NCBI RefSeq assembly: GCF_003185895.1
Contig: NZ_QHLY01000007.1
Coordinates: forward strand, 186,001 to 250,000
Direction of reading: 5' to 3'
Origin: Cryobacterium arcticum
GTDB lineage: Bacteria > Actinomycetota > Actinomycetes > Actinomycetales > Microbacteriaceae
DNA length: 64,000 bases
Shown: positions 53,795-60,978 of the stretch, piece after piece
Layout of the letters: each line of letters opens with the position of its first letter
Position numbering within the stretch: position 1 is the first letter of the stretch
Program-made: the position numbers and the translations under genes
The notes under the pieces: model-generated
What the model was told of the DNA's origin: nothing
What the model saw: the letters and a program-made list of their open reading frames with translations, nothing else
Database searches by the model: none

Positions 53795-53971
53795 ATGGCG
53801 GCCATGAAGCCACGGACCGGAGACGGGCCAATGGAGGCTGTAAAGGAGGGGCGCCTGATCATTGTACGGGTGCCACTCGAAGGTGGAGGTCGACTCGTCG
53901 TCTCTGTGAACGACGCTGAAGCCAAGGAGCTTCACGATGCACTCGCCGGCGTAGTCACCCCGGCTGTTTGA
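53795..53971 (+). CDS. DUF3117 small conserved actinobacterial protein
   Basis: 58-aa protein beginning MAAMKPRTGDGPMEAVKEGR, with VRVPLEGGGRLVV in the middle. It closely matches the Rv1211-type DUF3117 family, which is almost universal in actinobacteria and of unknown role. AAGGGGAG lies 4-5 nt before the ATG at 53795; an ATG at 53780 is in frame but unsupported. GATAAT (53758-53763) with TTACTG 18 bp upstream is a promoter candidate, giving an independent short message that ends at the 14-bp hairpin at 53998. Confidence 0.9.
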   Translation: MAAMKPRTGDGPMEAVKEGRLIIVRVPLEGGGRLVVSVNDAEAKELHDALAGVVTPAV

Positions 53972-53997
53972 GAGTATTCGCAACACAAGTTTTTGCT

Positions 53998-54029
53998 AAT
54001 CGGCTGTGCGGTTCTCCGCACAGCCGATT
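53998..54029. terminator. Hairpin between DUF3117 gene and O-methyltransferase
   Basis: 14-bp perfect arms AATCGGCTGTGCGG with loop TTCT, in the 105-bp gap between convergent stops. A TTTTT run precedes it on the plus strand, so the classical T-tail is absent in both directions. Confidence 0.8.
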
Positions 54030-54076
54030 GCTGTATCCGGGAGCACCCGGCGCACGCCGCCGGGCGTGGGGTCTGA

Positions 54077-54709
54077 CTAGGCGCGGACCTTGGTGATTTG
54101 CAGCAGGCCGTCGCCGACGGGGGAGAGCGCGCTGATCACGGCGTTCGACGTTGCGATCTCGTTCAACAGGGTGCGGAACCCGGTGGCCACCTCGTCGCGT
54201 TGAACGGGGTCGGCCACGCGGCCACGCCAGAGGGCATGCGCCACCAGCACGGTGCCACCGGGCCGGGCCAGGCGCAGGCCGTGCTCGACGTACTCGATGA
54301 CGGACTGCGGGTCGGCATCCACGAACACGATGTCGTAGGAGTTCTCGTTCATGCGCGGCAGGACCTCTGCGGCCCGGCCGGTGATGAGGCGCACCCGGTT
54401 GGTCGGGATGCCGGCCTCGTGGAAGTTGGCCTTGGCGTGCTGCTGGTGGTCGACCTCGATGTCGATCGAGGTGAGGGTGGCGCCCGGTGCGCCGGTGAGC
54501 AGCCAGATGCCGGACACGCCGGCTCCGGTTCCCACTTCGAGAATGCTGCGGGCGCCGGTGGCGGCGGCGATGACAGCCGACTGCGCACCCACTGAGGGGG
54601 CGATCGCGTCGATGCCGAGTTCGAGGGACTGTTGCCGGGCACGGGCCAGGGCGTCGCTCTCCACCACCGAGTCGTCGGCGAATTTCCAATTCAGATCTTT
54701 GTCAGACAT
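54077..54709 (-). CDS. O-methyltransferase (catechol/caffeoyl-CoA type)
   Basis: 210-aa SAM-dependent O-methyltransferase, family of the mycobacterial Rv1220c product. SAM motif ILEVGTGAGVSGIWLL (about 57-72), then SIDIEVDHQQHAKANF (about 80-95) and the metal-associated DIVFVDADPQS (about 125-135). It methylates an unknown acceptor. The ATG at 54709 (MSDKDLNWKF) has a GGAG 8 nt upstream. Divergent from tatB across 88 bp. Confidence 0.88.
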   Translation of the reverse strand: MSDKDLNWKFADDSVVESDALARARQQSLELGIDAIAPSVGAQSAVIAAATGARSILEVGTGAGVSGIWLLTGAPGATLTSIDIEVDHQQHAKANFHEAGIPTNRVRLITGRAAEVLPRMNENSYDIVFVDADPQSVIEYVEHGLRLARPGGTVLVAHALWRGRVADPVQRDEVATGFRTLLNEIATSNAVISALSPVGDGLLQITKVRA

Positions 54710-54785
54710 TCCGCAACTCCAGTAGATGATTAGAACAAGACTAGGGCCGGGGGGCCCGTGGTGCGGGGATGCCTCGCCGGGGGGA

Positions 54786-54791
54786 TATTCT
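54786..54791 (+). promoter_or_regulatory. -10-like TATTCT, 6 nt before the tatB ATG
   Basis: TATTCT, then GAGGGC, then ATG at 54798. GAGGG is too close to the start to act as a ribosome site, so a leaderless mRNA is likely. Confidence 0.45.
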
Positions 54792-54797
54792 GAGGGC

Positions 54798-55181
54798 ATG
54801 TTTGGTCTGACGTTCGAGAAGCTGCTGCTGATCGGGATCATCGCCGTCTTCTTGCTCGGACCCGAAAAACTTCCGCACTACGCCGCCCAGCTGGCCCGGT
54901 TGGTGCGGCAGTTGCGCGACATGGCCAACGGCGCCAAGGACCGCATGCGCGACGAGATGGGCCCGGAATTCGACGACGTCGACTGGAAGAAGCTCGACCC
55001 GCGTCAGTATGACCCGCGGCGCATCATTCGGGAAGCCCTGGTGGACGACGAGCCGGTGAAACCCCAATCAGCGGTGATCTCCCGCAGCGGCCCCAACCCC
55101 GACAGCGCCTACCTGCAACGCAAGCGCGCCCGCGAGGGCGCCCTGACCGGCCCGGCCCCGTTCGACTCCGAGGCCACCTAG
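54798..55181 (+). CDS. tatB: Twin-arginine translocase subunit TatB
   Basis: 127-aa TatB: a single N-terminal transmembrane helix (FEKLLLIGIIAVFLLGPEKLP, residues 6-26) with the family's conserved Pro-Glu-Lys-Leu-Pro, followed by an amphipathic helix (YAAQLARLVRQLRDMANGAKDRM) and a long charged C-terminus. It receives folded Tat substrates with TatC at the cytoplasmic membrane; EfeB in this window is a predicted substrate. Divergent from the O-methyltransferase, as in mycobacteria, but with no sigE, rseA or htrA between them. Confidence 0.9.
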   Translation: MFGLTFEKLLLIGIIAVFLLGPEKLPHYAAQLARLVRQLRDMANGAKDRMRDEMGPEFDDVDWKKLDPRQYDPRRIIREALVDDEPVKPQSAVISRSGPNPDSAYLQRKRAREGALTGPAPFDSEAT

Positions 55182-55197
55182 GCGCCTCGCTGCTGCG

Positions 55198-55265
55198 CGA
55201 GTTGCCCTCCTACGGACGAGGTGCCCGGTTCCGCCGGGGCAACTCGTCCGTACTCGGGCAACTCG
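55198..55265. repeat. Compound 68-nt palindrome at a convergent junction (family B)
   Basis: Two 23-nt arms beginning CGAGTTGCCC and pairing over 20 of 23 positions (a 3-nt bulge in the middle) flank an inner TGCCCGG/CCGGGGCA hairpin. The segment GGGCAACTCG also occurs twice directly (55237-55246 and 55256-55265). It fills the gap between the convergent tatB and aldehyde dehydrogenase genes. It is not the 61-nt family, though the left edge CGCGAG is shared. Confidence 0.85.
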
Positions 55266-55279
55266 GGGTTGCGCGGCGG

Positions 55280-56830
55280 TTAGCGGCGGCGCACCGTCTT
55301 GAGGGTCTTGGCCAGCAGCACCATCGCGGGCACCAGGCGAGCGAACTCGGCGCCGGTGACGGGCAGCTTCAGCACCCCGGTGGAGCGAGAGATCGTGACC
55401 GGGTTGACGAACCGCAGGAGCCCCTCCGGGCCGTTCCTCCGGCCGAGACCCGAACGCTTCACGCCGCCCATCGGGGCGTCAACGGCCGAGAACGACCCGC
55501 GGTAGCCCTCGTTCACGTTCACGCTGCCCGCCTCGAGCGAACCGGCGACCCGAAGGCCGCGCCGGGCGGAGCCGCTCAGCACCGCGGCATTCAGCCCGTA
55601 GTCGCTGTCGTTGGCGGCCAGGATCGCCTCCTGCTCGGAGTCGACCACCGACACCGACACCACCGGTCCGAAGGTCTCTCCGGCGTAACAGAGCATTGCC
55701 GGGGTGACGCCGGTGAGGATGGTGGGTTCGAAGAAGTACGGGCCGAGGTCGGGCCGGGCGCGGCCGCCGGCCTGCACCGTGGCGCCGTGGCCCACCGCGT
55801 CGGCGACGTGTTCGGTGACCCGGTCGAGCTGAGCCTCGGAGGTGAGGGAGCCCACATCCGCCCGGTAATCGAGGCTGGAACCGAGCATCAACGCGCGGGT
55901 GACCGTGACGAACTCCTGCAGGAACTGCTCGGCGACGCCCCGTTGCACGTAGATGCGCTCGATCGACACGCAGAGCTGGCCGAGGGACGAGAAGCAGGCG
56001 TAGGCGGCTTGGGCGGCCGCACGGTGCGGGTCGACATCGTCGAGCACAATCATCGGGTTCTTGCCGCCGAGTTCAAGCGACGCCCCGGTGAGGGTGGTCG
56101 CCGCCTGCTCGCCCACCCGGAGGCCCGTGGCGGTGGAGCCGGTGAAGCAGACGTAGTCGGCGCCAGCGGTGACCGCGCCGCCGATCTCGGCGCCGTCACC
56201 GGTGACGACGGCCCACAGGTCGGCGGGCACCCCGGCGTCGATGAAGGCACGCCGCAGCGCCAGGATGCTCAGCGCGCCCTGGTTGTCGGCCTTCTGCACC
56301 ACGCCGCAACCGGCGGCCAGCGCGGGCACGACATCCATCGCGGCCAGGCTGAGTGGGAAGTTCCACGGGGTGATGACCCCGGCGACACCCTTGGGCCGGT
56401 ACCGCACCCGGGTGGTGACCAGCACCGGCAGTCCGGAACGGCGCCGCTCGCCGCCGAGCACCCGGCGGGCGGCGAGGGCGTTGTACCGGGTTACCGTCGC
56501 GGACTGGAACACTTCCTCGAACGCCTGCCCGCGGGTCTTGCCGGTCTCGGTCTGCAGAGTGTCGAGCAGGCTCTCCTGCCGGGCGAACAGCAGATCGTGC
56601 GCTTTGAGCAGCACCGCCCGGCGGTGCGCGAACCCGGCCCGTGCCCAGCCGATCTGAGCGAGCCGGGCGCGCGCATACGCATCCGCCACATCATGCGCGC
56701 TGCTGAGCGGCAGCGCGTGCAGCGGTTGACCGGTGAACGGGGCGATGACCGTGGCGGTGTCGCCGGAGGTGGAGCAGATGTCGCGGGCCAGTTCGGCGAT
56801 GAACGGGAGTTCCAGCGTGGAGGAAGTCAT
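55280..56830 (-). CDS. gabD2: Succinate-semialdehyde dehydrogenase, GabD2-like
   Basis: 516-aa NAD(P)-dependent aldehyde dehydrogenase, closest in layout to mycobacterial GabD2. Catalytic Glu in LELGGKNPMIV (about residue 247), catalytic Cys in CFSSLGQLCVSIERIYV (about residue 282), and the C-terminal GGVKRSGLGRRNGPEGLLRF. It oxidises succinate semialdehyde to succinate, feeding the TCA cycle in the absence or shortage of a normal 2-oxoglutarate dehydrogenase. The ATG at 56830 starts just before the conserved region; a GTG at 56857 in frame is possible. A strict substrate cannot be proven from sequence. Confidence 0.88.
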   Translation of the reverse strand: MTSSTLELPFIAELARDICSTSGDTATVIAPFTGQPLHALPLSSAHDVADAYARARLAQIGWARAGFAHRRAVLLKAHDLLFARQESLLDTLQTETGKTRGQAFEEVFQSATVTRYNALAARRVLGGERRRSGLPVLVTTRVRYRPKGVAGVITPWNFPLSLAAMDVVPALAAGCGVVQKADNQGALSILALRRAFIDAGVPADLWAVVTGDGAEIGGAVTAGADYVCFTGSTATGLRVGEQAATTLTGASLELGGKNPMIVLDDVDPHRAAAQAAYACFSSLGQLCVSIERIYVQRGVAEQFLQEFVTVTRALMLGSSLDYRADVGSLTSEAQLDRVTEHVADAVGHGATVQAGGRARPDLGPYFFEPTILTGVTPAMLCYAGETFGPVVSVSVVDSEQEAILAANDSDYGLNAAVLSGSARRGLRVAGSLEAGSVNVNEGYRGSFSAVDAPMGGVKRSGLGRRNGPEGLLRFVNPVTISRSTGVLKLPVTGAEFARLVPAMVLLAKTLKTVRRR

Positions 56831-56909
56831 GGACGTCAGTTTAGACACGACTGCCACCGAGACCGCCGAACGGCGGCGGCCGGGTTCGCTCGCCCCTGCG
56901 GTGGGCGGG

Positions 56910-58064
56910 TCAGCGCGGCGAGATGCCCAGGCTGAGGCCGGCCAAGCCCCGCCCGCGGGTGGCCAGGGTGTCGGCGATGGCCTGGATGGCGACGGCGGCG
57001 GGGTCTGCCGGGTCGCCGAGCACCACCGGCAGGCCGGTGTCGCCGCCGCTGCGGAGCGCGACGGAGAGCGGCACCTGGCCGAGCAGCGGCACCGGGGTGT
57101 CCTGGCCGGCGGTGAGCCTGGCGGCGACCTCGGCGCCTCCGCCAGCGCCGAAGATCTCCAGCAGGGTTCCGTCGGGCTGCATCAGCCCCGACATGTTCTC
57201 GATCACGCCGTAGATCTTCTGGCCGGTGTGCCGGGCGACGGCGCCGCTGCGCTCGGAGATGTCGGAGGCTGCCGGCTGCGGAGTGGTGACCACGATGACC
57301 TCGGAGTGCGGCAGCAGCTGGCCCACCGAGATGGCGATGTCGCCGGTGCCCGGCGGCAGGTCGAGCAGCAGGATGTCGAGGTCGCCGAAGAATACCTCGG
57401 TGAGGAACTGGGTGATGGTGCGGTGCAGCATCGGGCCACGCCAGGCGACGGCCACCGAGGTGTCGTCGACGAACATACCGATCGAGATGACCTTCACGTC
57501 GAACCCGATCGGCGGCAGGATCATGTCGCCCACCTGGGTGGGCTTGACCATGCCCGGCTGGCCGCCCGGCGTGGCCGGCGGGGTGGAGAGACCGAGCAGT
57601 CCGGGGATGGAGAAGCCGTACACGTCGGCGTCGACGATGCCGACGCGCAGGCCCTTGGCCGCCAGGGCCACGGCGAGGTTCGCGGTGACGGTGGACTTGC
57701 CGACGCCGCCCTTGCCGCTGGTGATCGCGTAGATGCGGGTGAGCGTCTCCGGCCCGAACTGCAGGCTGCGGGCGCCCGTGCCGCCGCGGAGCTTCTCGGT
57801 CATGGCGCGACGCTGCTCGGGGGTCATCACCGAGACCGACACCCGCGCCAGACCTGCGCCCACGACGGATTCGGCGGCTTCGCGCACATCCGTTTCGATG
57901 CGGGTGGCCGCCGGGCAACCGGCGATGGTGAGGAGCAGGCCGACCGTGACACCGCCGTCGGGGTCGACGGTCACCCCCGAGACCATGTCGAGGTCGGTGA
58001 TGGGCCTGCGGATCTCCGGGTCGATGACACGGGCGAGGGCGGCCCGGACTCGATTCTCAGTCAA
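56910..58064 (-). CDS. mrp: Mrp/ApbC-family iron-sulphur carrier-like P-loop ATPase
   Basis: 384-aa protein with an N-terminal MIP18/DUF59 domain (about 1-85) and a MinD-type ATPase domain. The deviant Walker A GKGGVGKST is near residues 117-125, followed by DADVYGFSIPGLLG and LLDLPPGTGDIAIS. The CxxC pair that binds iron-sulphur in E. coli-type Mrp is absent: the place reads ENMSGLMQPDG. Mycobacterial Mrp is alike here. TTG start at 58064, supported by a strong AGGAGG 9 nt upstream; it overlaps the DUF1003 stop by 8 bp, so it is translationally coupled. Confidence 0.9.
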   Translation of the reverse strand: MTENRVRAALARVIDPEIRRPITDLDMVSGVTVDPDGGVTVGLLLTIAGCPAATRIETDVREAAESVVGAGLARVSVSVMTPEQRRAMTEKLRGGTGARSLQFGPETLTRIYAITSGKGGVGKSTVTANLAVALAAKGLRVGIVDADVYGFSIPGLLGLSTPPATPGGQPGMVKPTQVGDMILPPIGFDVKVISIGMFVDDTSVAVAWRGPMLHRTITQFLTEVFFGDLDILLLDLPPGTGDIAISVGQLLPHSEVIVVTTPQPAASDISERSGAVARHTGQKIYGVIENMSGLMQPDGTLLEIFGAGGGAEVAARLTAGQDTPVPLLGQVPLSVALRSGGDTGLPVVLGDPADPAAVAIQAIADTLATRGRGLAGLSLGISPR

Positions 58065-58683
58065 CCGGGCGCGCCTCCTGCGAGCCGGCCCGGCTGTCGC
58101 GCGGGCTGCCCTCACGTTCGCGGCTTTCCAGCTCCCGGCTTTCCCGGTCGCGGGCGGCCTCACGTTCGCGGCGTTCCTGCTCGTCACGCTGGTCGAGGTT
58201 GTCGAGCAGAGCGCGCAGCTCGGCCCGCAGGAAGTCCTTCGAGGCGAGGTCCTTCATGCCCAGGCGCAGCGCCACGACCTCGCGGGCGAGGTACTCGGTA
58301 TCGGCCAGGTTGCGTTCGGCGCGCTGCCGGTCCTGCTCGAACTGCACTCGGTCGCGGTCGTCCTGCCGGTTCTGCGCGAGCAGGATCAGCGGGGCCGCGT
58401 ACGACGCCTGCAGCGAGAGCACCAGGGTGAGCGCGATGAAGCCGAGTTCGATCGAGTCGAACCGAAGGCTCACCGGCGAGAGCGTGTTCCAGGCGATCCA
58501 GAAGATCGTGAACAGGCTCAGGCCCAGCAGGAACCACGGCGTGCCCATGCCGCGGGCCACGGCCTCGGTGAGGCGGCCGAACCGGTCGCTGCTGCGTCCG
58601 CCGCGCTTGCGGCCGACGAGGTTGGTGGTGCGCAGCCCCTTGGGCGTGTCGAGGCGGAGCTCCGACTTGTTAGCTCGTGCCAT
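58057..58683 (-). CDS. DUF1003 membrane protein
   Basis: 208-aa protein: Arg/Lys-rich N-terminus, two helices (about 50-72 and 82-108) with the family motif TPWFLLGLSLFTIFWIAWN and FIALTLVLSLQASYAAPLIL, then a long charged helix likely coiled-coil (about 110-175) and an Arg/Glu/Ser-rich tail (REREAARDRESRELESRERE). DUF1003 proteins are cation-channel-like in prediction but unassigned. GGAGG lies 7-8 nt before the ATG. Overlaps the MgtE/CBS gene by 14 bp upstream and mrp by 8 bp downstream. Confidence 0.87.
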   Translation of the reverse strand: MARANKSELRLDTPKGLRTTNLVGRKRGGRSSDRFGRLTEAVARGMGTPWFLLGLSLFTIFWIAWNTLSPVSLRFDSIELGFIALTLVLSLQASYAAPLILLAQNRQDDRDRVQFEQDRQRAERNLADTEYLAREVVALRLGMKDLASKDFLRAELRALLDNLDQRDEQERREREAARDRESRELESREREGSPRDSRAGSQEARPVD

Positions 58684-60001
58684 TGTCGTGCCTCCGTCCA
58701 CCGGGTAGTGGGATGCTTCCTGTCATCAGTTGGGTCCTGGCCGTGGCACGTTTACGCACCTCGTCATTGCCGTCGTGACTTCGCCAGTCGTCGGGCAGCA
58801 GGTAGTCGAGCACGTCATCAATCGTCACCACCCCGACGAGTCGGTGGTTCTCGTCGACGACCGGCACTGAGACGAGGTCGTAACTGGCGAGGATACGGGT
58901 GACCTCCGCCGCCGAGGTGTCGGCGGTCACGGGCTCCAGGCCCAGGTCGAGCAGGGTGCCGAGGCGTTCGTGCGGCGGGTAGCGCAGCATCCGCTGAAAA
59001 TGCACCATGCCCAGGAACCGGCCGGTGGGCGGTTCGTACGGCGGCAGGGTGACGCAGATCGCCGCGCCGAGTGCCGGCGCCAGGTCGTGCCGGCGGATGA
59101 GCGCGAGGCCCTCCGCCACGGTGGCGTCGGCGGAGACGATGATCGGTTCGGTGGTCATCAGGCCACCGGCGGTATCGGGGGCGTAGGAGAGCAGGAACCG
59201 CACGTCGTCGGCTTCCTCTGGCTCCATCAGATCGAGAAGCTGTTCGCCGCGTTCCTCGGGCAGTTGGGCGATCAGGTCGGCCGCGTCGTCGGGTTGCATG
59301 TGGTCGAGCACTTCGGCGGCGCGCGCATCACCGAGCCGGGTGAGGATGCCCACCTGCTCGCTTTCGGGCATCTCCTCGAGCACGTCGGCCAGGCGGCCGT
59401 CTGGCAGTTCTTCCGCCACCTCGAACATGCGCTGGCGCGGCAGGTCGAGCAGGGTATTCGCCAGGTCGGCGGGCTTCATGTCTGAGTAGGTGGCGATGAG
59501 CTGTTCGGCGGACTGGGCCTCGCCCGCCGTGACCTTCTCATAGACCTCGTCCCAGGCGGCGAACGCCGTGGCGCCCTTGGTGAACAGCGACGAGCTGGTC
59601 TTGGGGCGGCGAACGAAGAGCTGGCTGATCGCCCAGTCGCCCTGGGCCGATTCCTCGATCGCGACGTCTTCGATGGTGGCTTCGCCGGAGCCGTCGTTGA
59701 ACGCGACCCGGCGGCCGAGCATCTCGGCGATCACCCGGACCTCGCCACCGCGCTGTTCGAAGCGGCGCACGTTGATCAGCCCGGTGGTGATGATCTGGCC
59801 GCTGCCGATGCTGGTGACCCGGCCGATCGACACGAATACGCGGCGCTTGCCGGGAATTTCGACGATCAGGCCGACCACGCGGGGCGGGTCGTCTTTTCGG
59901 TAGACCACGAGCACATCGCGTACCTTGCCCACGCGGTCGCCCGCGGGGTCGAAGACGTTGCACCCGGCCAGCCGGGCGACGAAGACTCTGGTGTTTGCCA
60001 C
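58670..60001 (-). CDS. MgtE intracellular-type protein with CBS pair and no membrane domain
   Basis: 443-aa protein with an N-terminal PRC-barrel-like part (about 1-110, NVFDPAGDRVGKVRDVLVV at 14-33), an MgtE N-like helical repeat (SDMKPADLANTLLDLP, VLDHMQPDDAADLIAQLPEERGEQLLDLMEPEE at about 175-265), and a CBS-domain pair (about 275-405). The transmembrane transport domain of MgtE is lacking. It presumably senses magnesium or a nucleotide in the cytoplasm and acts on a partner; the coupled DUF1003 gene is the best candidate. GTG start with TAAGTT 6 nt upstream, no Shine-Dalgarno. Confidence 0.87.
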   Translation of the reverse strand: MANTRVFVARLAGCNVFDPAGDRVGKVRDVLVVYRKDDPPRVVGLIVEIPGKRRVFVSIGRVTSIGSGQIITTGLINVRRFEQRGGEVRVIAEMLGRRVAFNDGSGEATIEDVAIEESAQGDWAISQLFVRRPKTSSSLFTKGATAFAAWDEVYEKVTAGEAQSAEQLIATYSDMKPADLANTLLDLPRQRMFEVAEELPDGRLADVLEEMPESEQVGILTRLGDARAAEVLDHMQPDDAADLIAQLPEERGEQLLDLMEPEEADDVRFLLSYAPDTAGGLMTTEPIIVSADATVAEGLALIRRHDLAPALGAAICVTLPPYEPPTGRFLGMVHFQRMLRYPPHERLGTLLDLGLEPVTADTSAAEVTRILASYDLVSVPVVDENHRLVGVVTIDDVLDYLLPDDWRSHDGNDEVRKRATARTQLMTGSIPLPGGRRHDNGTS

Positions 60002-60007
60002 ACCTAT

Positions 60008-60013
60008 AACTTA
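60008..60013 (-). promoter_or_regulatory. -10-like TAAGTT, 6 nt before the MgtE/CBS GTG
   Basis: On the minus strand TAAGTT, then ATAGGT, then GTG at 60001. Leaderless start of the MgtE/CBS-DUF1003-mrp operon predicted. Confidence 0.45.
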
Positions 60014-60170
60014 GCTTGTGCGGGCCGAACGGCGGCCGGTGCTCGGCCCCCTGCCCGGCGTCGATGGTGCCTCGCCGGCTACGTAGGCGCGCGGCGCTGG
60101 CGTGCTGGTGAGCAGCATTTTCTCCCAACCGATGCTCAGATTTCCCGGCGGTGATCCACGGCGGGCGTGG

Positions 60171-60176
60171 AAGAAT
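60171..60176 (+). promoter_or_regulatory. -10-like AAGAAT, 6 nt before the ATG at 60183
   Basis: AAGAAT, then GGGGGT, then ATG. Weak by itself; listed because the spacing equals the other leaderless-type starts. Confidence 0.25.
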
Positions 60177-60182
60177 GGGGGT

Positions 60183-60833
60183 ATGAGCACTCAGAGCCCA
60201 TTCGGTCGTCGCACCCCCACACTCTTCCCCGTTCTGCCCAAGGGAGAGGTGGTGGCCACCTACGAGACCTACAACGAGGCCCAGCTGGCCGTGGACACCC
60301 TGGCCAAGGCTGACTTCCCGGTGAAGGAACTGTCGATCCTGGGCAACGACCTCAAGACCGTCGAGCGGGTCACCGGCAAGCTCACCTGGGGTCGCGTCGC
60401 CCTCGCCGGCGCGGCATCCGGCGCCTGGCTCGGTGTGTTCTTCGGCCTGCTTTTCTTCATCTTCTCGCCCGACGCGGCCGGCCTGCCGTTCGTGTTCGCC
60501 GCGGTACTGATGGGCGCCGGTTTCGGCATGCTGTTCGGTCTGGTCAGCTACGCGGTCAACCGCCGGCGCAAGGACTTCACCTCCACCATGCAGGTGATCG
60601 CGAGCAACTACCAGGTGATCGTGACGGTGGAGCTGCTGCACAAGGCCCGCAACCTGCTGGCCGGCCACGGAGAGCCCGCCGCGGCGTCGGCCCCGCACCC
60701 GTCCGACCCGCCGCGCGCGTTCCCGGAGCCCGTGGCCCCGCCGGTGGACTCGCCGCCGACCGCGCCGCCCGTCGACGCCCCGCCGGTGACCTCCCCGCCG
60801 CTCGACGGCCCGCCCACCGACCCGGCCCGCTAG
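60183..60833 (+). CDS. General-stress-type membrane protein with Pro-rich tail
   Basis: 216-aa protein. Residues about 15-60 resemble the general stress protein 17M-like domain (EVVATYETYNEAQLAVDTLA, FPVKELSILGNDLK), followed by two helices (about 70-95 and 100-125), a cytoplasmic segment, and a C-terminal tail of about 50 residues made largely of Pro, Ala, Asp, Ser and Thr (PPVDSPPTAPPVDAPPV). Related to actinobacterial proteins named general stress protein. No enzyme motif. A convergent palindrome follows its stop. Confidence 0.75.
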   Translation: MSTQSPFGRRTPTLFPVLPKGEVVATYETYNEAQLAVDTLAKADFPVKELSILGNDLKTVERVTGKLTWGRVALAGAASGAWLGVFFGLLFFIFSPDAAGLPFVFAAVLMGAGFGMLFGLVSYAVNRRRKDFTSTMQVIASNYQVIVTVELLHKARNLLAGHGEPAAASAPHPSDPPRAFPEPVAPPVDSPPTAPPVDAPPVTSPPLDGPPTDPAR

Positions 60834-60856
60834 CGCCGAGCGGTCTCGCACGCGCA

Positions 60857-60924
60857 CAACTGTTTCCGCTGCGGACTTCTGCGCCCGGTGTGCCGGGCGC
60901 AGATGACCGTTCGGGGAACAGTTG
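60857..60924. repeat. 68-nt nested palindrome at a convergent junction (family C)
   Basis: Outer arms CAACTGTT/AACAGTTG enclose an inner perfect 11-bp stem TCTGCGCCCGG/CCGGGCGCAGA with loop TGTG. It lies between the convergent stress-protein and aminopeptidase genes and is probably a bidirectional terminator, without a strong T-run. Confidence 0.82.
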
Positions 60925-60978
60925 GTGGCCGGGGATCCGCCGCGCGTGGCCCGCGGGTGGCCCCGCGCCCGCCGAGGG

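Noticed and set aside
55202..56935. Plus-strand open frame opposite the aldehyde dehydrogenase gene
   Set aside because: Repetitive His/Gly/Arg-rich antisense translation. The minus strand carries complete catalytic motifs.
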